Below the pieces are notes generated by a model. That model made no database searches. It had not been told where the DNA came from and saw only the letters and a list, made by a program, of their open reading frames with translations. A stretch of 49,784 nucleotides of DNA from RGIG3009 sp045595845. Lineage in GTDB: Bacteria > Bacillota > Clostridia > Oscillospirales > Acutalibacteraceae. This document shows, one piece after another, positions 26,702 to 35,677 of the stretch. The stretch spans positions 1 through 49,784 of the forward strand of contig JAZOBF010000014.1 in assembly GCA_045595845.1 (NCBI GenBank). The letters are read 5' to 3'. Position numbers and translations under genes: made by a program. Within the stretch, counting starts at the first letter, position 1, and each line of letters opens with the position of its first letter.

Positions 26702-27261
26702 GCAGCTTACCGCAAGTGCTGTCAGGAGAGCAGGTTCGTTGTGCCTTGCATATCAGCAAACGCAAGTGTGCTTGGATGCTCAACAACGGCTTCATCAAAT
26801 GCCAAAACACCGGCAAGAGAACAAGAAAATATACCGTACTGAAGGAAGACCTGCTCACCTACATAGAGGACTCGGCAAAGCACCCCGAAAAATATGTCAC
26901 ACCCCACGCCGAGTTTTCAACCGCAAAGTATACTACCACTCGCAAACCCCGACCGCGCAAAACAGGATTTCCTTCCTCTCTGCCGTCAACCTTCCGCCCG
27001 TGGCTCGAACAAGAATTCGAAACCGCCCCCGATGCTCTCGCAATACTACAGGTCATTACCATAACAGGCTATACCGATAACACCGTCAACCGCTGGCTCC
27101 GCCAAGGCCACCTGAAGTCCGTCCAAACCCAAACCACAAAGATAATCCCAAAACTCTGGCTCATCGACTTCTACTGCTCCTACGCCTACACCATAACAAA
27201 TATGTCCGATAAGCACATCAAACTCCTGCAAAAGTTTTTCAAACAAACAGGCGGCAAGTAA
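26695..27261 (+). CDS. HTH domain-containing element protein
   Basis: A 188-residue protein with two possible helix-turn-helix units: residues about 9-50 (LSGEQVRCALHISKRKCAWM, then a strand and a helix) and about 115-160 (VITITGYTDNTVNRWLRQGH). A basic, proline-rich linker joins them. It overlaps the preceding small HTH gene. I do not recognise a named family; a DNA-binding role in element maintenance is inferred. Confidence 0.6.
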   Translation: MLSSLPQVLSGEQVRCALHISKRKCAWMLNNGFIKCQNTGKRTRKYTVLKEDLLTYIEDSAKHPEKYVTPHAEFSTAKYTTTRKPRPRKTGFPSSLPSTFRPWLEQEFETAPDALAILQVITITGYTDNTVNRWLRQGHLKSVQTQTTKIIPKLWLIDFYCSYAYTITNMSDKHIKLLQKFFKQTGGK

Positions 27262-27280
27262 CCCTTGCCGCCATCGCCAT

Positions 27281-28102
27281 TTATTGGTTTTCATCAAATA
27301 TACAAAATCTGCCATTATAAGTTGGAAAAGATTGTTTGAACAGTTCCTTATAGTCGCTGTTGGGAAGATAAATACACTCAATATCTTCTATGTTAAATAA
27401 CACATTTTTTAGACAACGCCATTCACGTTCCATATAATAATTATCTGGATGATCATCTGGCAGTGTGGCATCGTATAGTTTTACATATGCCATTTGGGTA
27501 GCAATTCCTTGAATAAGAGAGAAAATAAGCGGGTTATACTGTTTATTAAAAAAAGCCTCTCTAATATTTCGATCAAATAAGCCAAGAGCTTCTTCTAAAC
27601 CGTTTTGTTTCATATTGAGGGCTAATGCATCCGGGGCAGCTCCAAGTTGTAGCAGTGGAAGCAAATTGCATGCCAAGGTAAGAATATATGGAAAATATTC
27701 AGCTGGCACACGTGGTGTGGATGATTGTCCTCCGCTTCCGCCGTCGCCGCGTTCAGCAACTAAATAATTGTTTGGAACATACATAACTGGACGGGCACCT
27801 TGCTCGGCGATGAATTTTTTATTAAAACCAATTCCAAAACGACTATACTTATTGATATGTATTGATAAAGCGTTATCTGGAATATCACAAAAGCAAACAC
27901 AATCACATTCTCCAAAAACTTCTCCAACATTTTCGCAATGATAACCCAACTGAAAGAAACTTTGAGGATTGTCCGGATGTTCCAAATTGGCTATTAAGCG
28001 TTTGCCTTCAATAATAGTTTTTAATAGTTCAAAGCGTTCGTTATCATTTTCTCTTGAACGTCCAACAAAGTGACATAATAGATTTGATGTATATTGCCCC
28101 AT
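27281..28102 (-). CDS. AbiGi-like abortive infection protein
   Basis: A 273-residue protein starting MGQYTSNLLCHFVGR. The blocks CVCFCDIPDNAL, RFGIGFNKKF and ARPVMYVPN, then EREWRCLKNVLF and IECIYLP near the end, resemble what I recall of AbiGi (putative antitoxin of the lactococcal AbiG phage-resistance pair) and the related DUF2971 fold. It is convergent with the HTH gene and divergent from the AbiEi/AbiEii-like pair. The start at 28102 has GGAGG upstream. The assignment is from motif memory, so moderate. AbiGi is classed as antitoxin for a nucleotidyltransferase of the same family as the toxin at 29028. Confidence 0.6.
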   Translation of the reverse strand: MGQYTSNLLCHFVGRSRENDNERFELLKTIIEGKRLIANLEHPDNPQSFFQLGYHCENVGEVFGECDCVCFCDIPDNALSIHINKYSRFGIGFNKKFIAEQGARPVMYVPNNYLVAERGDGGSGGQSSTPRVPAEYFPYILTLACNLLPLLQLGAAPDALALNMKQNGLEEALGLFDRNIREAFFNKQYNPLIFSLIQGIATQMAYVKLYDATLPDDHPDNYYMEREWRCLKNVLFNIEDIECIYLPNSDYKELFKQSFPTYNGRFCIFDENQ

Positions 28103-28255
28103 AAATCTTCCTCCAAAATATTCTAAATACATTTTATCATAAAATTAAATTAAACTCAATCGTATTAGATATTATAGTTGCCACCTCTTTTGGCTATTTT
28201 TGCTTTCAAAACGTGTAGAAATACGCAAAACTAACGAAAGTAAAACAAACATTTT

Positions 28256-28306
28256 GTCAAGTAAAAATCGTTTTTACTTGACATTTTTAAAATTTTTGCA
28301 TATAAT
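28256..28306 (+). promoter_or_regulatory. Palindromic operator on the promoter of the AbiE-like pair
   Basis: TTGACA (28278-28283), 17 bp, TATAAT (28301-28306): a consensus promoter. A perfect 27-bp palindrome at 28256-28282 (12-bp arms GTCAAGTAAAAA, 3-bp centre) covers the -35. AbiEi-type antitoxins bind inverted repeats at their own promoter, so this is the likely autoregulatory site. Confidence 0.8.
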
Positions 28307-28345
28307 AATAGCAGAGAAATTATGAGTAAAGGAGGTGCAGAATAA

Positions 28346-29053
28346 ATGAAAGGCACTTTGGTTGTAAGAAATGCGCTCGAGGAATTCAAAGAAAACGAAT
28401 TGATTATCGCATGTAAACTGTACAAAGAAAAACTGTCAAATCTAATCAGCGAAACAGCATATTATAAGACCTTACAAAGAATGTGTGAATCGGGCGAGCT
28501 TGTAAAGATCGCAAAAGGAACTTATCATTTGCCTAAAAAAAGCAAATACGGTATTGTTCCGCCGTCGGAAAAAGAAATCATAACAGCATTTACAGAAAAT
28601 GAAACCGGAACGGTAGTTGGATATTCCTTGTATAATGCTTTAAACTTAACAACACAGATATCAAAAACGATTACAGTTATGTCTTCTGCTCTTGAAGGTT
28701 TGACAAAATCCATTCGCAACATTGTTGTTCAACAAGTGCCATTGGAGTTTTCTAAAGAAATCACAAATATGGTTCATGGATTAGAAGTTCTGCAAAACTT
28801 TAATTCTATTCAAGATATTAATTATTCTGCATTCTTAAAATATACGGAAGAATTGGCATCATCTTTTGATGTTGAAGCATTTAAAGAAATTGTCTCAACA
28901 AAGACTTATAAAAAATCAACCATAGCGTTTATGCAAGAGATTCTGAATCATTATCAGGTGAAAAATAATCTGAACGAATACCTATCTTCTCTATCAGAGT
29001 ATAAACATCCCAGAATGGAGGAATTGTATGAAGCTGCACGAATTTCCCAATGA
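28346..29053 (+). CDS. AbiEi-type antitoxin/regulator
   Basis: A 235-residue protein with an N-terminal winged-helix region (residues about 1-65, with AYYKTLQRMCESGELVKI, ending in GTYHLP) and a C-terminal domain of the AbiEi/DUF6088 kind. AbiEi proteins repress their own operon and neutralise AbiEii. It overlaps the toxin gene by 26 bp, which supports coupled translation. AAAGGAGGTG precedes the ATG. The sequence is AT-rich compared with the host genes. Confidence 0.75.
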   Translation: MKGTLVVRNALEEFKENELIIACKLYKEKLSNLISETAYYKTLQRMCESGELVKIAKGTYHLPKKSKYGIVPPSEKEIITAFTENETGTVVGYSLYNALNLTTQISKTITVMSSALEGLTKSIRNIVVQQVPLEFSKEITNMVHGLEVLQNFNSIQDINYSAFLKYTEELASSFDVEAFKEIVSTKTYKKSTIAFMQEILNHYQVKNNLNEYLSSLSEYKHPRMEELYEAARISQ

Positions 29054-29960
29054 GTTCAAAGATTTAATATCAATTGTAGCCGCAGATAAGCATTTGCCCG
29101 AATCCGCTATAGAGCGAGATTATTACATTGTTCTGCTTTTGCAAAATTTAGCAAATAGCGAATATGCAGAGAAATGCGTGTTCAAAGGTGGCACATCGCT
29201 AAGTAAATGCTATCCCGGCTCTATAGAGCGCTTCTCTGAGGATATCGATTTGACTTTCTTAGGGATGGATGAAAGCGATAAAGTTTGCGACAAAACCATC
29301 AAAAAGATTGAAAAAGTAATGACCATAGGAGCTCAAACAGAGAAGATCGATGCGGAACGCTCTAATCGCAGTAAGAGTATGTTTGTGTGGTTTGGCGATA
29401 AGGCGAACCGTGTAAAGCTTGAAATCGGCAGTAGTGTTCGTCCGGATCCGTATTCTAAGAAAACACTTAAAACATATATTCAGGAATTTCTTGAAGAACA
29501 CGATGGTGCTGACGATATTGAAAAATTTGGTCTTCAGTCCATTACACTGAATGTGCTTAATATTGAGCGCACTTTTGTTGATAAGTTGATGTCGGTGAAA
29601 CGTCATGCTATTTGCGGTACAATTGAGAAAAAGGTTCGCCATATTTATGATGTCGCAAGATTGTTTTCTCTGTCGGAAATTCAGGCATTTCTTGCCGATA
29701 AGGACGAGCTTAAACGCTTGATTGATATTACCAAGCAAACGGACTCCTACTATCTTGAAAAGCGCAATATCAGTCAGGAATACAATCCTACCGGTGCTTA
29801 TGATTTTAATTTTTGGAAGCATCATCTTAACGACGAAGTTCGCTCGACCTATGAAAATCTGCACAAGGAACTTCTTTATACCGACGAGCAACAAAACTTT
29901 GATGATGCAATGAATGCATTTTCGAAAATTAGTGATATATTAAGAAACATTAGCGAGTAA
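29028..29960 (+). CDS. AbiEii/AbiGii family nucleotidyltransferase toxin
   Basis: A 310-residue protein of the DNA polymerase beta-like nucleotidyltransferase fold. The signature lies in FKGGTSLSK (residues 52-60) and RFSEDIDL (68-75, with Asp72 and Asp74 as metal ligands), followed by KLEIGSSVR with a further acidic position. Characterised relatives (AbiEii, MenT) add nucleotides to tRNA or other targets and stop growth. With the AbiEi-like gene it forms a candidate type IV toxin-antitoxin and abortive infection module. Confidence 0.85.
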   Translation: MKLHEFPNEFKDLISIVAADKHLPESAIERDYYIVLLLQNLANSEYAEKCVFKGGTSLSKCYPGSIERFSEDIDLTFLGMDESDKVCDKTIKKIEKVMTIGAQTEKIDAERSNRSKSMFVWFGDKANRVKLEIGSSVRPDPYSKKTLKTYIQEFLEEHDGADDIEKFGLQSITLNVLNIERTFVDKLMSVKRHAICGTIEKKVRHIYDVARLFSLSEIQAFLADKDELKRLIDITKQTDSYYLEKRNISQEYNPTGAYDFNFWKHHLNDEVRSTYENLHKELLYTDEQQNFDDAMNAFSKISDILRNISE

Positions 29961-29983
29961 ACACTTGCCAAAGGAGGTATAAA

Positions 29984-30817
29984 TTGAGCAAAAATCCTTG
30001 GAGTTTTGAACTCCCTGACTCTTTTTTTGAAACACAAAAATTCTTGAAAAGTATATCGTCTTCTTTAGAAACACTAAACAAGATTAATCAAACTTTTTCA
30101 GTTTCTCAAAATTTATCTGGAGCATATGCAGCGGTTGCATCGTACCAATCGATTTTAAACAACGTTTATTCAAATAGTGCATTTGAAAATTTAGCAAAAA
30201 GTGCAACTATAATGCAATCTGTTCTTGCTAACATTCAAATTCCAACGGTCATTGATATGATTCCGACAATGGAAAGAATTCTTCCTGTCATTGATACTTC
30301 TTGGAAAATCCCCACTATTGATTGGGACTGGATGGCTAAAACACTTGAAAATTATGACTATGAGCCAGCTGATGTTGAAGATGTTTTGACCGATGAGATT
30401 CGTGCGGAACTCAATGAAAGTGCAGAAGAGGCTTTGCTTGCAGAAGACTCGCAAAAGAATATTGAGCAGAGGTACGGAGAATGGAAAGAAAAGCATCCAT
30501 TATTAGCTGACATATATTTACTGATAATTGGTGCTATTTTGGGCTTTTTACTCGGTTTTATGCAAGCTCCTTCTTCGGCTACAACCACTAAAAATAGCAA
30601 AGTTTATGAATTGCCATCTTCAACTTCGAACATAGTTGTAAACATTAATGTTGATCAGGATATAACTGTGATAAACGAAGTGCCCTATTACTATGAAGTG
30701 GTATACATTGATCCGGAAACTGGCGAAGAAAAGAAGGGTTACATATATAAACCAAATGTTGCGATACAAGAAGTTGAAACGGACGATATGGAACCATCAA
30801 ATTCCGAATCTCAATGA
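29984..30817 (+). CDS. Unknown membrane protein, third gene of the AbiE-like operon
   Basis: A 277-residue protein, TTG start with AAAGGAGG upstream. The first 165 residues are helical and rich in Ser/Asn/Gln with no membrane segment; one hydrophobic helix follows at about residues 173-192 (IYLLIIGAILGFLLGFMQA), and then a beta-rich tail with VVNINVDQDITVINEV and YIDPETGEEKKGYIY. It lies 23 bp after the toxin and before a terminator, so it shares the operon. I do not recognise a family. It could tether or sense something at the membrane for the system. Confidence 0.65.
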   Translation: MSKNPWSFELPDSFFETQKFLKSISSSLETLNKINQTFSVSQNLSGAYAAVASYQSILNNVYSNSAFENLAKSATIMQSVLANIQIPTVIDMIPTMERILPVIDTSWKIPTIDWDWMAKTLENYDYEPADVEDVLTDEIRAELNESAEEALLAEDSQKNIEQRYGEWKEKHPLLADIYLLIIGAILGFLLGFMQAPSSATTTKNSKVYELPSSTSNIVVNINVDQDITVINEVPYYYEVVYIDPETGEEKKGYIYKPNVAIQEVETDDMEPSNSESQ

Positions 30818-30840
30818 ATCATATTAATATGCACATATTG

Positions 30841-30886
30841 AAACCTCGGCTAAAATGAGTGAATCTCGTATTATAGCCGAGGTTTT
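30841..30886 (+). terminator. Terminator of the AbiE-like operon
   Basis: AAACCTCGGCTA (30841-30852) pairs exactly with TAGCCGAGGTTT (30874-30885); a short T-run follows. Confidence 0.8.
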
Positions 30887-30906
30887 GACAATTATCAGCA
30901 TAGTAA

Positions 30907-30940
30907 TTGCTTTTTTGCATCATATATGCTATAATGATGC
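30907..30940 (+). promoter_or_regulatory. Promoter and operator of the XRE-led operon
   Basis: TTGCTT (30907-30912), 17 bp, TATAAT (30930-30935). The inverted repeat GCATCAT (30917-30923)/ATGATGC (30934-30940) straddles the -10. It is the likely site for the XRE protein encoded next. Confidence 0.65.
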
Positions 30941-30978
30941 TATAAGTTTGCATATTAGTTTAAAAAGGAGTAACCGTT

Positions 30979-31188
30979 GTGGAATTCAGTAAAACTGTTA
31001 AAGATATTCGAACGAGCAGTTTGTTGAGTCAAGAAGACTTCGCTAAAGAATTAAATGTTTCTTTTTCTACTGTTAATCGATGGGAAACAGGAAAAACCAA
31101 ACCGAGTTATACTGCGTTAAAGAAGTTGAAGGCGTACTGTGAAAAAAGAAATATAGCTTTTGATACAGATGTGTTCTTTAATGTATAA
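30979..31188 (+). CDS. XRE family HTH regulator
   Basis: A 69-residue single-domain regulator starting with GTG after AAAAGGAG. The HTH_3 pattern is clear: LLSQEDFAKELNVSFSTVNRWETGKTKPSYTAL. It heads the operon that holds the nuclease, ATPase and radical SAM genes (next start 38 bp on) and probably controls it, as controller proteins do in restriction-modification and other defence loci. Confidence 0.85.
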   Translation: MEFSKTVKDIRTSSLLSQEDFAKELNVSFSTVNRWETGKTKPSYTALKKLKAYCEKRNIAFDTDVFFNV

Positions 31189-31226
31189 GTTTTTAAACGA
31201 TTTATTGAATGCGTGGAGAAAATTAT

Positions 31227-32396
31227 ATGAGTAAGTTGTTAGATATTATTGCTAATGAAACAGATGGCAAAAGTTTTAAGACATATAAATATGGTTTCGA
31301 GGGCATTGAAGTACCTCGTTTTGATTATGATGACCACAGGCATCATATTACGTGGGAAAAAATAGGAGAAACTGCCCCCGAAAACAAGCCTAAAAATTTA
31401 ACGGAACAGGCAAAAATGGCACTGCAATCGCCACCATTATTTGCATATTTTCTTGATGGCTCTCGCAAAACTTACAAAGTTGATGATATGGCTTATCGAA
31501 ATCAAGTTTATCCTATTATTGCAGGTCAAGTAGGTGTGGGATGTTGCACACGTGTAAATATGGACATGCAGCCGTTATACTACGAAAACACTCCTATGTT
31601 TGAAAGGCACTTGGTTGTCTCTCTTCCAAAGATAGCAAAAGCTAATGATTGGGATGATGACGAACTTGCATTTGAGCATTTGCGTAAAAAAATAAATGCG
31701 AGAAAAGATTTAACCGATAAAAATATAGAATTTGCAAAAATCCTATCGTATGCTACAAATGTAGAAATTGGTGATAAGATTGAAAACAAGGGTATTGCTT
31801 CCATACAAGATTATATGATAGAGCGAGAAAAATACATGGTTGCAGAACTTGTAAAAAAAGGCTTTTTACTTCCTGATAAATATTTGATTAAAGATGGCTC
31901 GTTAGAATATCAGGTGCACGGGATAACCAACAAAAACGAATTGGCTCGCTTTAGAAATAACTATCAATTTGTAGTGGGCGTATCGAAATCGTTTAATCCC
32001 GAAAACTGCGTTGATAAAAACAAAAGAAATAATTCTAACTTAATTGCTCAATTACCCTTATATCATCGAACCCCAGTAAATATGTATTCGTCAGATCGAA
32101 TCGGGGATATGCATTTTGCTGTTTGGTTTGTTCGTATTAGGGACTCAAAATACACGTTAAACGCTTTTGATGGTATATTGAAAATCGAAAAAATACTTGT
32201 TACTGATGAACAAATACAAAATGGTCTTGAGTCTGAAGAAGTAGACATGATTACAGCAAACATCATAAATGAACGCGCACCTGTATGTTATGGTGCTGAT
32301 CGCAGATGGGCAAATCATTTGTATCCTGTATATATAACTGAAAGTTTCATAAAGAGTAAATATCTCGGAGAAAATATGTTCTTAAATCTTTTTTAA
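31227..32396 (+). CDS. NurA-like nuclease domain protein
   Basis: A 389-residue protein. The segment FAYFLDGSRKTYKV (Asp77, Gly78, Ser79) matches the first catalytic motif of NurA nucleases, which start with an Asp in a DGS block on a beta strand; later acidic and His residues (AERxN-type end, RRWANHLYPVYITE near the C-terminus) fit the same fold. NurA works with the HerA translocase in archaeal end resection, and a HerA-like gene follows directly. The start at 31227 has GGAGA upstream. The assignment rests on one motif plus context, so it is moderate. Confidence 0.6.
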   Translation: MSKLLDIIANETDGKSFKTYKYGFEGIEVPRFDYDDHRHHITWEKIGETAPENKPKNLTEQAKMALQSPPLFAYFLDGSRKTYKVDDMAYRNQVYPIIAGQVGVGCCTRVNMDMQPLYYENTPMFERHLVVSLPKIAKANDWDDDELAFEHLRKKINARKDLTDKNIEFAKILSYATNVEIGDKIENKGIASIQDYMIEREKYMVAELVKKGFLLPDKYLIKDGSLEYQVHGITNKNELARFRNNYQFVVGVSKSFNPENCVDKNKRNNSNLIAQLPLYHRTPVNMYSSDRIGDMHFAVWFVRIRDSKYTLNAFDGILKIEKILVTDEQIQNGLESEEVDMITANIINERAPVCYGADRRWANHLYPVYITESFIKSKYLGENMFLNLF

Positions 32397-32415
32397 GTTT
32401 GGAGAGGAAATTATT

Positions 32416-34098
32416 ATGGGAAAAATTATAGGTAAAATATTAGCAACTGAAAAGAATCCATCAACAATGGAAGAATTTTATTTTTGGACAAAACCGGAAT
32501 TGATGTTAAATCCGTTCGATGTTGTCAAGGTGAATCATGTCGGTGAAAGTGTTACTTATGGTGTTATTGAGGAAATTTCTCATATTACCGATACTGCCAA
32601 TTTTCTTTCGGACTATATTTCTAACGATTTTGGTGATGTTGATTCCCACCCAATTACACATAGGATAGGCATGAACTATGTTAAAGCTCGAATTATAGGA
32701 AATTCAAAAAATGTATATATTCCCGTTCTTAATGGTGAAGGGGTATACATAGCTGAAAAAGCAGAAGTTTCAGATGCCTTAGGATTATCGACAATAAAAA
32801 ACCCCGTTCCATGTGGATACTTGGAAATGTACCAAGGAGCTGAAGAAAGCGAACGTGTTAAACTTTGTGTAAATGTAGATTCTCGATATTTAATCGGTCC
32901 TGAAGGTGCTCATTTAAATATCTCTGGTATATCTGGCTTAGCAGCCAAAACTTCATATGCAATGTTCTTGTTAAAAGGTATTCAAGATAAATGCTTAAAT
33001 GCCGTAGAACCCGACGACGATGAAGATGTTGCTTTTGTTATCTTTAATGTTAAAGGCAAGGATCTTCTTGCTATAGATGAACCAAACGAGTTCAATAATG
33101 AATCTGAAAAAGAAGAAACTTATGCTTTATATAAAGAACTTGGCATGACAACCAAGCCATTCCAAAATGTTCATTATTATTATCCCTATTCTACTAAAAA
33201 TTCTTGGAATACATATTTAGAACCATCAGCTGTTGAACACAACATATCTCAAGGTAGGGCTCACATGTATAAATATGAATATAAGCAAGACAAACAGAAC
33301 CTTGATTTAATGTTTGCAAGTCTTGATGACCCTACTATGACAATGGATTCTATCTTGAACTATGTCATCCAAAACAGAGGCAATTTTGGTGGATTGGATG
33401 ACTGGCAAGAATTTTTAAAAGAAGTTAACGAATGTGGAAAAGCCGGAGCTTCAGGAGATAAAGAGATTAGTGTTTTAAGTTGGAGAAAATTCGAACGTAT
33501 TGTTAAAAAATCAATTTACCGCAACGAAATCTTTAGTAATATAAAAAATGAAGATCGCGACACACGGATTTCTGACTCTTTAAAACGCATTAAAAAGAAT
33601 GAAGTACATGTCATTGATATAGCTAAATTGAATGATGATATGCAGTGCTTTGTGTTCGGTGATGCTATTCGTGCAATTTATGATTTACAACAAGAAAAAG
33701 GCTTTGATGATGATTATACTCCGCCATCAAAGATTGTTGTATTTATCGATGAATTAAACAAATATGCCTCAAAAGATACGCCCAAATCTTCACCTATTTT
33801 AAGACAAGTTCTTGATATTGCAGAACGTGGTCGTTCATTAGGTGTTGTCCTTTTTGCGGCAGAACAGTTTAAGAGTGCTATTCATCCCCGTGTTACAGGC
33901 AACTGTTCAACTTTTGCTTATGGTAGAACAAACGCTATTGAAATAGCACAGAAAGATTACAGTTTCATTCCGTCGGTTTATAAGAGCATGATGTCGAGAT
34001 TAAAACAGGGTGAATATATTGTTCAGAATCCTGTTTTCAGTTCACTCCTCAACATCAAATTCCCAAAACCGATTTACAAACAATTTAAAACAAAATAA
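32416..34098 (+). CDS. HerA-like ATPase/translocase
   Basis: A 560-residue P-loop ATPase of the HerA/FtsK type. Residues about 1-130 form a HAS-barrel-like beta domain. The Walker A region is GISGLAAKTS (171-180), with Ala where Gly usually precedes Lys. Walker B is KIVVFIDELNKYA (Asp445, Glu446), followed by the sensor-like GVVLFAAEQ. HerA hexamers move DNA and load NurA-type nucleases. It starts 19 bp after the NurA-like gene; GGAGAGG precedes the ATG. As the pair lies in a defence-rich element, an antiviral role is inferred. Confidence 0.8.
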   Translation: MGKIIGKILATEKNPSTMEEFYFWTKPELMLNPFDVVKVNHVGESVTYGVIEEISHITDTANFLSDYISNDFGDVDSHPITHRIGMNYVKARIIGNSKNVYIPVLNGEGVYIAEKAEVSDALGLSTIKNPVPCGYLEMYQGAEESERVKLCVNVDSRYLIGPEGAHLNISGISGLAAKTSYAMFLLKGIQDKCLNAVEPDDDEDVAFVIFNVKGKDLLAIDEPNEFNNESEKEETYALYKELGMTTKPFQNVHYYYPYSTKNSWNTYLEPSAVEHNISQGRAHMYKYEYKQDKQNLDLMFASLDDPTMTMDSILNYVIQNRGNFGGLDDWQEFLKEVNECGKAGASGDKEISVLSWRKFERIVKKSIYRNEIFSNIKNEDRDTRISDSLKRIKKNEVHVIDIAKLNDDMQCFVFGDAIRAIYDLQQEKGFDDDYTPPSKIVVFIDELNKYASKDTPKSSPILRQVLDIAERGRSLGVVLFAAEQFKSAIHPRVTGNCSTFAYGRTNAIEIAQKDYSFIPSVYKSMMSRLKQGEYIVQNPVFSSLLNIKFPKPIYKQFKTK

Positions 34099-34111
34099 GG
34101 AAGTATATACT

Positions 34112-35677
34112 ATGGCATTTATAGGCAAAAATGCAATTGAAAATTTAACAACCGCTATGTATGAGGATTTGCGCATAATTTATCGAGAATATATTCAAAA
34201 TTCTGCCGATTCCATTGATAAAGCGATTTCTCAAAACATTATAACTGCTGAACAAGCTCGTATCGATATTGAGATTGATGGAAAAAACAGAACAGTAACA
34301 GTATGTGATAATGGTCTTGGAATCAAAAGTGCTAAATTTAAGAAGATAATGAGTAGTATTGCAGATTCCGAAAAGGATCGCGGAGAAGAAAAAGGGTTTA
34401 GAGGAATCGGACGATTAGGTGGAATTTCATCCTGTGATAAATTGCGTTTTTCTTGTTCCGTTCAAGGAGAAAACATTGTTTCTGTATGTACTTGGGATGC
34501 AAAAGAAGTACGAGAAATTCTTGTCGATGCTAATAGAAACCCGTCTGCTGCCGATTTGGTGGATATGGTAACAGAGTATACACAATATACTTGTGCTGTT
34601 GATGATCATTTTTTCAAAGTTGAGTTGCTTGGTGTAGACGAAACATCTTTAGATATATTAGATGTAAACAGTGTAAAGGATTATTTGAGGGCAGTAGCTC
34701 CAATTCCTTATGCGGTTGGGTTTATGTATAAAAACAAAATTGCTGAGTTTGCACGCAAAAACGGTTTTGTTATAGATGAGTATCAGGTTTTTGTAAATGG
34801 CGAAAGACTTTTCAAACCATATACAAGCAATTTATATGAACCTAAAAATAATTCAAAACAAACCTATGATTCGATTATTGATATCGCCTTTGAAATTTTC
34901 ACTGACAATAGTGGAAAAATTCTCGCATGGATGTGGTATGGTATCAGCAAATTTGAAAAACAAATTCCAGATATTAATCCTATGCGAGGTATTAGACTAA
35001 GAAAAGAAAATATACAAATAGGTAATGAAAACACATTTTCTGCCCACAACTTCTATGATGAAACAAGAGGATGCTTGTATTTTGTAGGAGAGGTGTTTGC
35101 TGTGAATTCAGATTTAATACCCAACGCAAGACGTGATTACTTTAATTTAAATACTACGTGCCGCGAATTTGAGCGTCAATTACGTCCCTTGTTTCATGAT
35201 CGTTTTAAAAAGATATATCATTATGCAAACGACTTTAAGAAAGCTTTGCAAAAGCAAATTGACTTAGAGGTTTCTCAAACAGAATATGATGAGAAGTTGG
35301 CTAAAGGTGCATTTCTCGATGCTGAGGATAAAAAGAAAGCTGCAACAGTAATAGAAGATAAAAAAAGAGCTGCCGAAAAAGCTGCTCGTCTTCTCGAAAC
35401 TCGCACATCAAAAGAAAAAGATGACGATGTTTTATCTAAAGTATATACTGCACTACGCACCGACTATACTGTTCCTGACGAAAAGAAGCCAAGTAAGGAC
35501 GAAAAACCTCAACCTGCTGAAAATAAAAACAAACAGTATTTATCTCAATCTCTCTCAAAATATAACAAAAAAGAGCAAAAACTAATTAGCCGCATTTATG
35601 GCATTCTTAATGCCATTTTGCCTAAAGATATGGCTACTATGGTCATAAATAAAATACAGGAAGAACTGAGCAAATGA
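34112..35677 (+). CDS. GHKL-type (Hsp90/MutL-like) ATPase
   Basis: A 522-residue protein with an N-terminal Bergerat ATP-binding fold: N-box REYIQNSADSID (Glu26, Asn30, Asp33), G1 motif DNGLG (66-70), and lid GFRGIGRLGG (95-104). A transducer-like middle region with YRVFVNGE-type strands follows, then a charged helical segment (residues about 390-470, rich in Lys/Glu/Ala) and a C-terminal helical end. This is the layout of Hsp90/MORC-like ATPases seen in bacterial conflict systems. It lies 13 bp after the HerA-like gene and overlaps the radical SAM gene by 4 bp. I use the start MAFIGKNAIE, preceded by AAGGAAG. Confidence 0.82.
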   Translation: MAFIGKNAIENLTTAMYEDLRIIYREYIQNSADSIDKAISQNIITAEQARIDIEIDGKNRTVTVCDNGLGIKSAKFKKIMSSIADSEKDRGEEKGFRGIGRLGGISSCDKLRFSCSVQGENIVSVCTWDAKEVREILVDANRNPSAADLVDMVTEYTQYTCAVDDHFFKVELLGVDETSLDILDVNSVKDYLRAVAPIPYAVGFMYKNKIAEFARKNGFVIDEYQVFVNGERLFKPYTSNLYEPKNNSKQTYDSIIDIAFEIFTDNSGKILAWMWYGISKFEKQIPDINPMRGIRLRKENIQIGNENTFSAHNFYDETRGCLYFVGEVFAVNSDLIPNARRDYFNLNTTCREFERQLRPLFHDRFKKIYHYANDFKKALQKQIDLEVSQTEYDEKLAKGAFLDAEDKKKAATVIEDKKRAAEKAARLLETRTSKEKDDDVLSKVYTALRTDYTVPDEKKPSKDEKPQPAENKNKQYLSQSLSKYNKKEQKLISRIYGILNAILPKDMATMVINKIQEELSK

